Numbered from the stretch's first letter, positions 10,263-21,141 are shown. The stretch: DNA of 53,941 nucleotides from Myxococcales bacterium (GCA_003154095.1 PMCK01000589.1:11568-65508), one strand, 5' to 3'. Translations and numbers: made by a program. Notes: generated by a model from the sequence alone, not told the origin.

Positions 10263-10619
10263 TTGATCCGATGCTCATGTTCGATCATTACTAGCGCTAT
10301 GCGATTCAAGCTCAAACACCCGACCATCCCAATGCGTTCGGCAACGTACGGCCTTGACGCAGGGATGGGTGGCTACTTCGTAGAGGTGCGAGAAAACCGA
10401 AAGATCCTGAAGTGCTATGACCCAATCACTCAGGGCTACGACGCCAAGCACCCGCTACAGGGTGCACTCGAATTTCTCGCAAGTCTTGAATTCTTTGAGC
10501 AGGACGATATCTTCCTCGCAAATCTTGCCCTGCAGAATCAATTGCCAGAGGAGATTGAGGAACCCGAGTTGCGGCTTGCCGCGGAGGTAATCGTCAATTT
10601 CAAGACGGCGAGTGATTGA
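10263..10619 (+). CDS. hypothetical protein upstream of KAP NTPase
   Basis: ORF adjacent to and overlapping the downstream ORF frame. Confidence 0.5.
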   Translation: MIRCSCSIITSAMRFKLKHPTIPMRSATYGLDAGMGGYFVEVRENRKILKCYDPITQGYDAKHPLQGALEFLASLEFFEQDDIFLANLALQNQLPEEIEEPELRLAAEVIVNFKTASD

Positions 10620-10732
10620 AAGCGCACAGAATCGCTTGCCCCGTGGAAAAATGCGAGAATTTCCCAGGACCAAGCGATGATGATATCGTGCCAGTCTCAC
10701 TCAATAGAAGGATGCGGGGAGAAGGTCGCCTC

Positions 10733-12907
10733 ATGGGAACTAAGGATGCATCGGTGCCGAACAGATCCACACTTTCTCCAGATCGCGCCCTGGCGGACCC
10801 GGAAGACGACCGTCTTGGATACGCGCCATTTGCGAAGCACCTCGCGCACGGGATTCTTCGTGGTTGTCCGGCAGAGGGACTGGTCGTTGCACTGTACGGT
10901 GCATGGGGAACCGGGAAGTCAACAATACTGAACTTCATCCTGCGCTACTTGGAGCAAGATCCCGATAACGAGGCTCCAATTGTTGTGCGTTTCAACCCCT
11001 GGTGGTTTGCGGGGCAGGAGGATCTCGTTCGGCGCTTCTTTAGACAATTTGAAGCGAGCCTGTTCAAGGCCAAAGCGCGACGCCGCCGATTGCTCAAGAA
11101 GGTCGCCGCGTTTAGTGAAGCTATTGCGACAACGCCCGTCCCTTATGCCGCCAGCGCGGCAAAGGTCGTCAAGGCTCTGGTTGAAGCAGGCGATGTAGTT
11201 GCCCTCAAAGAAGAACTGGTTAGTGCGCTAGCAAGCGAGGCTACTCGCGTTGTGGTTGTAATTGACGACATCGACCGCCTCGATGCCAACGAGATCCGGC
11301 AACTATTTCAGCTTGTCAAAGCTATCGCTGACTTTCCTAACGTCATCTATCTACTTGCATTTGATCGGGACGTAGTCGTCAGTGCGCTCGATCTCGCCGT
11401 CGGCAACAAAGGCAACGACTACCTTGAAAAGATCGTGCAAGTGCCGTTTGCGATACCTCCTGTCGACCGCAGTAAGCTGCAGGCGCTGCTGTTTACGCGA
11501 CTAAACAGCCTGCTGGGCGACGTGCCTGAGGAACAATTTGATCAGCAGCACTGGGGAAACATCTACCTGGATGGCATCGAGCCTTTCATTCGGAAGCCTA
11601 GAGACGTCGTACGCCTTATCAATGCCCTCAGCGTGACTTACCCGGCGGTCGCTGGCGAAGTGAATGTCGTAGATTTCATAGCAGTTGAGGCGTTTCGTTT
11701 GTTCGTACCCGCTGCGTATGAAATCGTCCGCGTCAATTCCGAAATGTTTGCCGGTTCGAGCGCGCGAACGTCGGACAGCCGTTTCGAAAACGAGCGTATT
11801 CAGAAGTTCCACAATGATTGGCTCAAACAGGTGGGCCGCGACGGTGCTGTGGTTCAGAAGATGCTCACTCGACTCTTCCCGCGACTCGACTCCGTCTGGG
11901 GCAACACTGTCTACGGCGGGTCTTCACTGACTCAATGGCGCAAGACTTTGCGCGTCTGCAGTCCAGAAGTATTCTCGACCTACTTCCGACTCTCCGTGCC
12001 TGAGGATGAAGTTTCGGCTGCGACACTGACAAGGCTGCTCGAACAAGCTACCGATCCCAAGGCGACTGGGGACCTGCTGATTGAACTGGCTCGCCAGAAG
12101 CGTTCAGATGGTCACACTCGTGCCACATCACTCTTGACCCGACTACATGACTTCATCGAGAAGGACATGTCGTTAGAGTCACTGGAAGGTATTCTCGTTG
12201 CGCTGTTCGACGTGGGTGATGACATCAACCGTTGCGGGAAGAAAACAACCAACCCCCTCGACCTCGGTGATCACTACCGAATTGGCTGGGTCGTTCAAGC
12301 GATCCTCAAGAGACTGGACCCAGGCTCACGCGGTCAAGTGCTTTCACGTGCAATGGCGTCTGGCCGCTCGCTAATGACAATTGTGCGAGAAGTAGTCTAC
12401 TTCGGACGTCAGCACGGAAAGTGGGGCAATTCTGAGAAGACCGAGGGTGAAAGGCTGCTCGCAGCTGAAGACCTTACGATGCTTGAGGAAATCGTGCGGA
12501 AGCGAATTGCCTCGGTGGTCGAGGACCAGACAATTTGGAATCCCCCGATCTCCCTAGTATTGTTGGACGCGTGGGCCATGTTTGGAAACGCCGATGATAT
12601 GCGGAATGGGCTCGCGGAACGTCTTCAAGCTGACGATGTCCTTGTGGAGTTTGTCGGCCGATTCATCACTCATGTTCATAGCCATGGAATGACGGATCTC
12701 GTAGCTCGTGAGACGTTGCTGCTCGATCCAAAGGTCCTTGAAGCCTATGTGGACTTGAATTGGGTAGCGCCGCGCCTAGAGGCACTACGGACGCGCGGTA
12801 ACTTGTCAGCAGAAACGCAAGCGGTGCTCGATGCCTTTCACAGAGGCAAGAAAGCTCGCGACGCCGGAAGAGATGCAAGGGGCTTTGGCGACTTTGACGA
12901 CGAGTGA
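10733..12907 (+). CDS. KAP-family P-loop NTPase
   Basis: GAWGTGKST Walker A, RFNPWWFAGQEDL, VVVIDDIDRLDANEIRQLFQLVKAIADFPNVIYLLAFDRDVV, KPRDVVRLINAL; ORF opens at 10616, likely start ATG 10733. Confidence 0.9.
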   Translation: MGTKDASVPNRSTLSPDRALADPEDDRLGYAPFAKHLAHGILRGCPAEGLVVALYGAWGTGKSTILNFILRYLEQDPDNEAPIVVRFNPWWFAGQEDLVRRFFRQFEASLFKAKARRRRLLKKVAAFSEAIATTPVPYAASAAKVVKALVEAGDVVALKEELVSALASEATRVVVVIDDIDRLDANEIRQLFQLVKAIADFPNVIYLLAFDRDVVVSALDLAVGNKGNDYLEKIVQVPFAIPPVDRSKLQALLFTRLNSLLGDVPEEQFDQQHWGNIYLDGIEPFIRKPRDVVRLINALSVTYPAVAGEVNVVDFIAVEAFRLFVPAAYEIVRVNSEMFAGSSARTSDSRFENERIQKFHNDWLKQVGRDGAVVQKMLTRLFPRLDSVWGNTVYGGSSLTQWRKTLRVCSPEVFSTYFRLSVPEDEVSAATLTRLLEQATDPKATGDLLIELARQKRSDGHTRATSLLTRLHDFIEKDMSLESLEGILVALFDVGDDINRCGKKTTNPLDLGDHYRIGWVVQAILKRLDPGSRGQVLSRAMASGRSLMTIVREVVYFGRQHGKWGNSEKTEGERLLAAEDLTMLEEIVRKRIASVVEDQTIWNPPISLVLLDAWAMFGNADDMRNGLAERLQADDVLVEFVGRFITHVHSHGMTDLVARETLLLDPKVLEAYVDLNWVAPRLEALRTRGNLSAETQAVLDAFHRGKKARDAGRDARGFGDFDDE

Positions 12908-13680
12908 TTCGTAAACACTCCAGCTTCAGGGTGCTGTACGTCGCTATTCTGGGGCGACAAATGGCGCAAGTCGAAGCCAATTGGTCTTGCCGAAATTGAT
13001 GCGCGGACGACGCACGATTTCCTCGTCGGTGAACAGTTGACTCAGCCTTGGGAAGGTCAGGGCCTTGCGATTAGTGAACGTCATGCCGGTCCACCCCCAA
13101 CGATTCGCCAGGGAAGTTCCGACGGCTGTCGCCACTAGGAGTGGGAGACAATCGGTCTTGCGGACGAACCCGCCAAAGGCAGCAGCACTCCGGTGTACGA
13201 TCCTGCAGGACGGTACCTGGCCGGATGCGATCGCGACGTCACCATGTCGGCCTGAGCGCCAACAACGGGATTGCTCCTCGATCCGGCGACTTGGAGCGCC
13301 TGAGGCGCGACCGGGATGCCGTGAAACCTGCACTTTCGAGAGATCCCGAGGTCCAGTCGAAACCGGGCGCCGAAAATCCTCAATAATTTCGTAGGCGTTG
13401 AACCTTGGGCGCCGCTGATCGAGCTTCGAATCGCGGAGCGAAGGTTGAGTTCGGCTGATCGAGCGCTACAGCCGACCCCGAATCGAAGCGCAACAGCGCG
13501 ATTGACCCATAGAGCTCTCGACAAGAAGGCAGCACAATGATTCAACTGACCACTAATCGGGAGAAGAGCGATGTGTCAGAAAAGGACCGCTCCCCAGCAC
13601 TCGGCACTTTCCATACTGCGCGACAGGGTTTAGGTTGACTACGTGACTGCTCGTGGTGCGTCGCAACTTTCGAGGATGAC

Positions 13681-14709
13681 ATGGCCCGCGGCGAGTTGAT
13701 GAAAAAGCTTCTGGCAAGTTACGGACGAGATGATGAGTTTCGTGCGGTTGCCGAGCTAATCATTGATGAGGAAGAGCAGAAGAAGAACCGGGTCTTGGCT
13801 CGTACTCTGCGGCGGACCCTCGACAACGCGGTCTCGAGCGGGTCGTCATCCAGCACCAATGCGTCGAACGCTGTCGAAGGTTCCCGATCGGACGCGCCGC
13901 GGAGTCTTGCGCCGCTGTTGCCGTTTCCAGATCCGGCAAGCGAGTATGTGGAGCGTAAGGTCCCGACGCACGCGCTGCCCGATATTGCGCTCACGGAAGA
14001 CAATCAGGAAGTCATTCGTTTATTGGTGCTGGAGTTTCGGAAGGGCGAAGAGATCCGTTCACGCGGGTTACCGCTCCGAAGTAAGCTGTTGTTCTGCGGT
14101 CCGCCGGGATGTGGCAAGACGCTTTGTGCCGAAGTATTTGCTCAAGAGGTTGGCTTGCCGTTGCTATTGGTCAAGCTCGATCGGTTGATTTCGTCCTACC
14201 TGGGTGAGACTGCAACCAACATTCGGAAACTCTTTGAGCTGGCTCGAAAGCAACCGTGCATTTTGTTCTTGGACGAGTTCGACGCGATTGCTCACACTCG
14301 GCAAGACAACTCTGAACATAGCGAACTGCGGCGCGTGGTGAACAGCTTGTTGCTGTTCATCGATCGAATGGAGCCTCGTGGATTTCTAATCGCGGCAACC
14401 AACCTCGACGCTTCACTCGACGCTGCAGTTTGGCGCCGCTTTGATGAAGTGATTTGGTTCGACAAGCCAGACCGCAAAGCGATTGCCGACTTCGTTGCCA
14501 TGAAGTTCAAGAATGTCGAGCGCGCGTTCCGAATCGAGCCGCACCTAAAGGCGCTGCAAGGCTACTCCTACGCCGATATTCAACGGGTTTGCATTCAGGC
14601 CATGCGCACTGCTATCGTCGACCGGCGGGAGGTAGTTTCGAACAGTGACTTTGCGACAGCAATCGGGAACGAGGTGCGGCGGCACCACGGGAAGAAGACA
14701 CGGCGCTAG
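13681..14709 (+). CDS. ietA: AAA+ ATPase, IetA-like
   Basis: GPPGCGKT Walker A, ILFLDEFDAI Walker B, AATNLDASLDAAVWRRFDEVIWF; adjacent to subtilase. Confidence 0.8.
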   Translation: MARGELMKKLLASYGRDDEFRAVAELIIDEEEQKKNRVLARTLRRTLDNAVSSGSSSSTNASNAVEGSRSDAPRSLAPLLPFPDPASEYVERKVPTHALPDIALTEDNQEVIRLLVLEFRKGEEIRSRGLPLRSKLLFCGPPGCGKTLCAEVFAQEVGLPLLLVKLDRLISSYLGETATNIRKLFELARKQPCILFLDEFDAIAHTRQDNSEHSELRRVVNSLLLFIDRMEPRGFLIAATNLDASLDAAVWRRFDEVIWFDKPDRKAIADFVAMKFKNVERAFRIEPHLKALQGYSYADIQRVCIQAMRTAIVDRREVVSNSDFATAIGNEVRRHHGKKTRR

Positions 14710-14725
14710 GCGGGGACGCTAAATC

Positions 14726-17077
14726 GTGGCGCGACTGGAGCATCTCAGGCTGTTGCGCTTGCCGGAGCGGTTCGAGCGCCGCAAGCGACCAGGGTTCTCC
14801 AAACCACCTGCGCGAGAGCCTGGACAGCACGCCTCGAAACTGAGCACCGAGCTGGCCGAGGCAGTTGCGCAGCAAAAACGCCGGCGGCGGCCTACAGTGG
14901 ATCCGTCGTTGATCCTGCGTGTGCGCCTGTCTGGTGCAATCGCCGACGTTGAATGGGAGAAGTTGGGCCTGACGGTCTTGTCGGTCGACGCGGATCGTTC
15001 GCTGGTATTGTTCTCCTCTTCGGATGAGTTGACCGAATTTAGCGCCCGCATCGCGGCCTATGGGGCACCCATTCCAGCAGGACAGAAGCATCCGCAATAC
15101 AGCGGACTCGTGTCGACCATAGAGTCTATTGGATCCGTGGAACCGAAGGATCGGATCGGTCCTAGGTTGCGCTCAGCGGGGTATTCTGACGTTTCGGATT
15201 TCGACGACGAGACTCTGCTGTTGGACTTGGAACTCTGGGAAATTGGCGATCACGGCACGCGAGAAATCAGGCTTCACAAGATCAAGTTCGTTGTCCAGGC
15301 CGCAGAGGGTGAGGTTCTCGACCAGTACAATGGCCCATCGATCTCGGCTCTCCGTATCCGTGTCAACGGCAAGCGCGTTGGCGAACTGCTCACAATCGAG
15401 GACGTAGCGTCCATCGATCTCCCTCCCGATCCCGACCTCACAACGGCGAGTGTGATCGAAATGTCGCTCCCGCAAATGCCGTTGCTCAACGACATTGCCG
15501 ACGGCGTTCCAGTGGTTGGGATTGTTGACAGTGGCGTAGCGTCGCATCCGCTGCTCAAGGACGCTATTGTGGCTGCCATCGCTGAGCCGGAGTACTTAGG
15601 CACTCACGATGGCTGCGGGCATGGAACGCTCGTCGCTGGCGTGGCCACCTTCGGAGATCTCCGCGCCCAGTTGGCTGATGGGACGCTGACACGCGTGGCA
15701 CGCATTGCCTCAGCGAAGGTCCTCAACGACAGCGGCAAATTTGACGACTGCTCCTACGTCCCCAAGCAAATGCGCAAAGTGATCTCTCACCTGCATTCGG
15801 AGTGCGGTTGCCGAATTTTCGTTCTTTCGTTGGGACACGCCAATCAACTTTTCGACGGACACAAGGTGGGCCCCTGGGCAGCAACATTGGATGAGTTGGC
15901 GCGAGAGCTCAATCTGCTCATCCTCGTCGCCGCAGGCAATCGAAAGAGCCTGGATTCCGAGACTGTAGAGGAGTGGGTGACCGGATACCCGCAATACTTC
16001 AAGAAAAAAGGGGCCGCCTTCTGCGAGCCCGCGGGTGCAATGAATGTCATCACGGTTGGTTCGTTGGCGCATGGCACCGGAGTTGAAGAGGCTCATCAGG
16101 AAGACGCCAAAGTCCGCACAATCACTGAGCGTTGCCAACCATCGCCGTTTACGCGGGTTGGTCCAGGCATTGCTGGTGCAATCAAGCCAGACGTAGTGGA
16201 CTTTGGCGGTACTTTGGTCTTTGACGCAGTTGTGCCCAAAGCAAAAGGAGGCGGCGAGATTCCCGCAACGGGAATGGTCTCCTTGAACCACAAGCCAGCA
16301 GACCGACTGTTCGCTTCCTCGTCGGGTACATCCATGGCCGCACCGTTGGTGGCGTTCAAGGCCAGTCAGCTTCTTATGCGGTTTCCAACCGCTGGTGCCA
16401 ATTTGCTTCGCGCCCTGCTCGTTGGAGGGGCTGCGGTGCCGCGACCCGCAGCTGAGCTCCTAGCGCGCGTCTCGAAAGATACAGCGCGACACGTGTGCGG
16501 CAATGGCTTGGTAGATCTCGAGCATGCCGCATACTCAGACAACAATCGCGTGGTCCTATACGCCGAGGACGAACTGACTTTCGACCATTTTGCCGTGTAC
16601 GAAGTGCCCGTCCCCAAGGAGTACCAATCGGAGAAAGGTCGGAGGGAGATTCGTGTGACTTTGGCCTTCGACCCGCCCGTACGCCACCGGCGCGTGGACT
16701 ACCTGGGTACCACGATGAGCTTTCGCTTGGTCCGCGGGTGCAAGGCGGATTTTGTCTTTGAGCATTACCGCAAGCGTTCCAGCGCCGAGGGGAAACACCC
16801 CGATCTACCAGGCCGCTACAACTGCAAGCTCGAACCGGGGCCCAATATTCGTGACAACGGCACTGTGCAGACCGCGGTAGCCAACTTCGCGAAGGATGTC
16901 TCAGAATATGGCGACACCTACTACGTCGTCGTGCGCTGCGAGGCTGGCTGGGCTAGTTCAGTTTCCGTACAAGACCAGAAGCAGCGCTACGCACTTGCCG
17001 TGGAGCTCCGCCATGCCGCTCCCATTAGGCTTTACGAACGAGTCCGCATGCGGCAGCGCTTGAGGCGTGAAGCCTGA
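14726..17077 (+). CDS. ietS: subtilisin-like S8 serine protease, IetS-like
   Basis: Triad motifs: GIVDSGV (Asp), GCGHGTLVAG (His), SSGTSMAAPLVA (Ser); VAAGN oxyanion-hole Asn. Confidence 0.85.
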   Translation: MARLEHLRLLRLPERFERRKRPGFSKPPAREPGQHASKLSTELAEAVAQQKRRRRPTVDPSLILRVRLSGAIADVEWEKLGLTVLSVDADRSLVLFSSSDELTEFSARIAAYGAPIPAGQKHPQYSGLVSTIESIGSVEPKDRIGPRLRSAGYSDVSDFDDETLLLDLELWEIGDHGTREIRLHKIKFVVQAAEGEVLDQYNGPSISALRIRVNGKRVGELLTIEDVASIDLPPDPDLTTASVIEMSLPQMPLLNDIADGVPVVGIVDSGVASHPLLKDAIVAAIAEPEYLGTHDGCGHGTLVAGVATFGDLRAQLADGTLTRVARIASAKVLNDSGKFDDCSYVPKQMRKVISHLHSECGCRIFVLSLGHANQLFDGHKVGPWAATLDELARELNLLILVAAGNRKSLDSETVEEWVTGYPQYFKKKGAAFCEPAGAMNVITVGSLAHGTGVEEAHQEDAKVRTITERCQPSPFTRVGPGIAGAIKPDVVDFGGTLVFDAVVPKAKGGGEIPATGMVSLNHKPADRLFASSSGTSMAAPLVAFKASQLLMRFPTAGANLLRALLVGGAAVPRPAAELLARVSKDTARHVCGNGLVDLEHAAYSDNNRVVLYAEDELTFDHFAVYEVPVPKEYQSEKGRREIRVTLAFDPPVRHRRVDYLGTTMSFRLVRGCKADFVFEHYRKRSSAEGKHPDLPGRYNCKLEPGPNIRDNGTVQTAVANFAKDVSEYGDTYYVVVRCEAGWASSVSVQDQKQRYALAVELRHAAPIRLYERVRMRQRLRREA

Positions 17078-17139
17078 TATGCCCCTCCGTGTCCGGCGTC
17101 AAGACTCTGTAATTCCCATCCGGACATATCGAGCCTTCA

Positions 17140-17817
17140 ATGACCACGGATCTCGGCGAAGCCATGAGCGCCTATTGGGGACTGCGGGACATCTGTCGCA
17201 AGTACTCGCTCGCTGTCGATGGCCTGAGCGATACCGAGGTCGCTGCCTGGTTCATATACCTCAACAGGACCGGGTACAACGGCCTCTATCGGGTCAATAA
17301 GCAGAACGTTTTCAATGTTCCGTTTGGTGGGTACAACAACCCAACCATCTGCGATGCCGAGCACCTCCGAACGTGTTCACAGGCGCTGCAAGGAGTCGAC
17401 CTTCGTCATGCGTGCTTCGATGACGTTATGGCTGACGCAAAGCCGGGTGACTTTGTCTACTGCGATCCACCGTACGTTCCAATATCGGCGACGTCTTCGT
17501 TCACTAGCGATACTTCTGACGGCTTCGGCATAGACGAGCATCGTCGACTGCACGACATTGCTCTCGACCTAGCGAAGCGTGGGGTCAACATTTTGATTTC
17601 CAACTCTGCTGCGCCAGCAGTCTTGGAACTATACCGTGACCATCCGTTCCACATAGAAACCATCGCTGCGGCACGCAATATTGCGGCTAACGCAGCAAGT
17701 CGTGGTGAAGTGACCGAACTCCTGATCCAGAACTATCAGCCCGTGAAACCACAGATAGCTGGTCCCCTACTCGCTGCGGGAGCGTCTCTGCGTCACATTC
17801 GCGACACAAGCTGTTGA
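17140..17817 (+). pseudogene. D12-class N6-adenine DNA methyltransferase, 5'-truncated (motif I missing)
   Basis: WFIYLNRTGYNGLYRVNKQNVFNVPFGGY and FVYCDPPY Dam-like motifs; the N-terminal FxGxG region is absent. Confidence 0.7.
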
Positions 17818-18518
17818 ACAAATGTCGTCGCTGGTTGCTCACAAAGCTCCTCCCAAGTCCCAGCCTGAGCAATACGACCCGCCTCAAGCACGGCAAGGCG
17901 GTCGCCAAGAGTTCTGGCCTCGTTCGGGTCGTGTGTGACAACTATCGCAGGAATGTCGAGCTTCTTCAGATATGCGGCAAGAAATAATCGAACATCGTGC
18001 CGCGCCGCAACATCCAGAGCTCCAAGGGGCTCATCCAAAAGTAAGGCCTGTGGTTTTGCGGCCAGCGCTCGCGCGAGAGCCACCTTCTGCTTTTCACCTC
18101 CGGACAATTCGGACGATTGCCGCGCAGTGAGCTCCATCAAGTCCAGGTGGTCGAGTATAGCCTCTGCCTCAATACGGCGTGACTTGCGTTGACGGCCAGT
18201 AGAATCGCATTCGAGCGCAAATTCGACATTCTCGAGAACCGTCAAATGGGGAAATAGCCCGTAGTCTTGGGGAACGTAGCCGAGTCGGCGGTTCTCGACA
18301 GCAACCTCTAAATTGGCCGCCGTATCGAGCAATTTCGACTCGCCAACGGTGATGCGTCCGCTGTGAGGTCGCCGAATCCCCAAAAGCATAAGAAGCAGTG
18401 TAGTCTTGCCCGCGCCATTGGGACCCACGATTACGAGCGTTCCATCGCCGGTATCAATTTGGGCATCCACGTACAGCGCTCCGATACGACCGGCGACGAC
18501 AGCTTGAAGCGAATTCAT
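17793..18518 (-). CDS. modC: molybdate-type oxyanion ABC transporter ATPase
   Basis: GPNGAGKTT, LSGGEKQKVALARALAAKPQALLLDEPLGALD; follows modAB. Confidence 0.85.
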   Translation of the reverse strand: MNSLQAVVAGRIGALYVDAQIDTGDGTLVIVGPNGAGKTTLLLMLLGIRRPHSGRITVGESKLLDTAANLEVAVENRRLGYVPQDYGLFPHLTVLENVEFALECDSTGRQRKSRRIEAEAILDHLDLMELTARQSSELSGGEKQKVALARALAAKPQALLLDEPLGALDVAARHDVRLFLAAYLKKLDIPAIVVTHDPNEARTLGDRLAVLEAGRIAQAGTWEELCEQPATTFVQQLVSRM

Positions 18519-18523
18519 ATCCC

Positions 18524-19351
18524 TCAGTACTCCCGCATTTCGTCAGCCGTCGTTCTTGCGAGCACAACTCGAACGAAAAGCAGAACGGCAAACGCCACCA
18601 CGACGAGCAGCAGCGACAGTGCCTGCGCTGCACACAGATTGGATTCGAGCGCCGTATAGATTGCGAGCGGCAACGTTTGAGTCTTCCCAGTGAAGTTGCC
18701 AGCAAACATCAGAGTAGCTCCGAATTCACCGAGCGCTCGCGCCCAGCTCATGGCCGCTCCCGCGAGCAGGCTCGGTGTCGCCATTGGAAGGCCGATTCGG
18801 AAGAAGATGCGCAAAGGGGACGCACCAAGTGTTCTGGCAACGACAAGGCAGTTGCCGTCGAGTCGCCGGAATGCACTCGTTGCTGCCTGTACGAAGAAGG
18901 GCGCCGATATGAAAATCTCGGCCATAATCACGGCCAACGTTGTAAATGCGACGGACCATCCCCTCGGGTAGAGCCATCCGGCAAGCAATCCCCGACGGCC
19001 AAAGGCCAAAAGCAGCGCAATACCTGCGACAGCGGGCGGGATAACCGCAGGAAGGTTGGTAAGCACTTCGACGGCGCGTATGAATCGCCCATTGGCTCGC
19101 GCAAGAGTCCATGAAAGTGGAGTACCGAACACGACTACAAATAACAGACTAGCGCTTGTCGTGATTAGGCTGAGACGCAAAGCTGGCCAAACCAGCGGAT
19201 GCCGAAGTCCTGCAACGAAGTCACCGAAAGAGGTTGCAGTAACGAGTCCCAGCAATGGGGCAATCAGGAATACTACAAGTACCCCTCCCATGGCACTGAG
19301 AAGGGACTGTCCTGCCATGATGCGAATCCTAGTCCGCTTCATTACAATCAA
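18524..19351 (-). CDS. modB: molybdate-type ABC transporter permease
   Basis: ModB-like PLSWTLARANGRFIRAVEVLTNLPAVIPPAVAGIALL...ARALGEFGATLMFAGN. Confidence 0.9.
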   Translation of the reverse strand: MIVMKRTRIRIMAGQSLLSAMGGVLVVFLIAPLLGLVTATSFGDFVAGLRHPLVWPALRLSLITTSASLLFVVVFGTPLSWTLARANGRFIRAVEVLTNLPAVIPPAVAGIALLLAFGRRGLLAGWLYPRGWSVAFTTLAVIMAEIFISAPFFVQAATSAFRRLDGNCLVVARTLGASPLRIFFRIGLPMATPSLLAGAAMSWARALGEFGATLMFAGNFTGKTQTLPLAIYTALESNLCAAQALSLLLVVVAFAVLLFVRVVLARTTADEMREY

Positions 19352-20223
19352 TGCGCCGCTTTGCCGGCAGGTGCCACCAAAAAGCCCGAGTCTCTCAAAA
19401 TGGTCTGTCCTCGCTCAGAAAGAATCAGGGACGCCCATTGCTGACTGAGGACGGGATGGGGTGCACCCTTGACGATGGCAATCGGGTACTTTACTATGAT
19501 GTTGAACTCCGGCGGAATAGTCACCACGCTAACCTTGTCTCGATTGGCGCCGAGATCTGTCCGGTAGACGATACCGGCATCAGCTTCGCCCAGGGTTACC
19601 TTCGCGAGCACCTGCCGAACGTTCAGCTCACGTGAGACGATCTTTGCCTCGACTCGAGTTTCGAAGTCCGCTCCGAGACTTCGCGATGCCTTTTCAAGAA
19701 TCTGCAGCGTGTATTTCCCAATTGGAACTTCTGGCACTCCTACAACAATTCGCTCGGCCAACGGAAGCTCCGCGAGCGAATGAATAGACGTCGCCTTCTC
19801 TTTGGAGACGACAAGGACCGGTTCATTTTGAGCGAATATTGTCGATGACTCCACTTTTGCTGCATCTTGCAGAGCCTTCATGTGCCTCTCGTCTGCCGAG
19901 GCAAATACGTCCGCCGGTGCGCCCTGCTCCAATTGAGTGCGGATCTCCTGTGTTCCGGCAAAGTTGAACGTAACCTCGACGCCCGGGTGGGATTTCTTGA
20001 ACTCGTCTGCTTCGTGGCCAAATGCTTCTCGAAGGGAAGCAGCAGCAAAGACAACGAGCTTATCTTCACGGGGCGTTGGATTTGGCTCCGGCTTGGAATG
20101 GCGGCAGCCGCCCAATGTCACCAGCACCGTGATCACACAGAGTGCGTTCAGGATCTGAATCCCATGCCTGCGCCCCAGTTTGATTCGAGACTTTTCTTCA
20201 ATGGTATTCATTGGGTTCAGCAT
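19348..20223 (-). CDS. modA: molybdate-type substrate-binding lipoprotein
   Basis: LVVFAAASLREAFGHEADEFKK...FNFAGTQEIRTQLEQGAPADVFASADERHM; lipobox TLGGC. Confidence 0.9.
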   Translation of the reverse strand: MLNPMNTIEEKSRIKLGRRHGIQILNALCVITVLVTLGGCRHSKPEPNPTPREDKLVVFAAASLREAFGHEADEFKKSHPGVEVTFNFAGTQEIRTQLEQGAPADVFASADERHMKALQDAAKVESSTIFAQNEPVLVVSKEKATSIHSLAELPLAERIVVGVPEVPIGKYTLQILEKASRSLGADFETRVEAKIVSRELNVRQVLAKVTLGEADAGIVYRTDLGANRDKVSVVTIPPEFNIIVKYPIAIVKGAPHPVLSQQWASLILSERGQTILRDSGFLVAPAGKAAH

Positions 20224-20241
20224 AATTTCAATTCCAATTCT

Positions 20242-21141
20242 TCACGGCACAACCGCAACCTCGTAGGTACTAAAGTCGGCGCCTCCGCGCGAATCCCGCA
20301 GAACGACCCATAGCTTGGTAGTGCCGGGCGTGCTCGGAGCCGTCCATACATTGCTTGTGACCGTTGAAAGATCATTCTCGTCACGCCCCGTCGATTCAGT
20401 GTCGAGCCGTCCAGAGCTTACATACCACGCCACGCGCATCGACTCGCGTTTAGTTATGATGGTCTGAGATGATCGATCATAATACGCGTAGCTTTCTGCA
20501 TCCGCCGCAGTCCAGCTCGCTTCAAGCTCGACCCGGGCCCCCCTTGGAATGCCACTCGGTGACCCGGGATTCCCCCCTATAGTAGCGGCAATTGTTCCAA
20601 TGCGAGGGTTTGCGTTTGGGATGTAGTCTTTGCCGAATTCGGTGGCAACGTCGAATGACGCATCGGCAAGATTACAAAGGACGCGCTCAAGGTGAAATGC
20701 GGGCACGGCGTCCGGCGCGTCAATACGCAGCGGTTGGTAGTAGCCTCCTGTTTCGTCCGGATCACGAGGGCGAACACCTCCAGGCGGTGTGTTGGGCCCG
20801 AAGAGTGAACAAGCGTTGGACGGGGTCGCGGCAACAATGGAAACACCAGAACCCGCATCGACGAGTGACGAAGCATCGAGACATGCTGCGGAAACCACGT
20901 TGTTCTCGGTGGGTGGTTTGGGTGCAGTGCAGAACTGCCAGGTAATCGTCGACGCATCGCTCATGTCTGGCGGATTTGCTATCAAGGCCGTGAATGTCAA
21001 CGGAGTTCCGGGCTTGGCTTCAGCAGGTTCGCTCTTTACGGCAAGCACTCGCGCGGAGGTTATGAGCCAATCGTCCTCAGACAGATTCGGCTTGCAAGCG
21101 CTGAGTGCAAGCACAATGGGCAATACCGCGCGATGGGTCAT
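20242..21141 (-). CDS. putative lipoprotein in mod/TonB operon
   Basis: VLALSAC lipobox; 4-nt overlap with upstream ORF. Confidence 0.65.
   Translation of the reverse strand: MTHRAVLPIVLALSACKPNLSEDDWLITSARVLAVKSEPAEAKPGTPLTFTALIANPPDMSDASTITWQFCTAPKPPTENNVVSAACLDASSLVDAGSGVSIVAATPSNACSLFGPNTPPGGVRPRDPDETGGYYQPLRIDAPDAVPAFHLERVLCNLADASFDVATEFGKDYIPNANPRIGTIAATIGGNPGSPSGIPRGARVELEASWTAADAESYAYYDRSSQTIITKRESMRVAWYVSSGRLDTESTGRDENDLSTVTSNVWTAPSTPGTTKLWVVLRDSRGGADFSTYEVAVVP

Noticed and set aside
13065-13394. Overlapping ORFs on both strands between the KAP gene and ietA (12944..13545)
   Set aside because: No recognisable domain; the minus-strand 12944..13333 frame has a protein-like end (TNRKALTFPRLSQLFTDEEIVRRPRINFGKTNWLRLAPFV) but could be a remnant, so no call is made.
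15710-16291. 193-aa minus-strand ORF inside the subtilase gene
   Set aside because: Antisense to a clear S8 protease with intact catalytic motifs.
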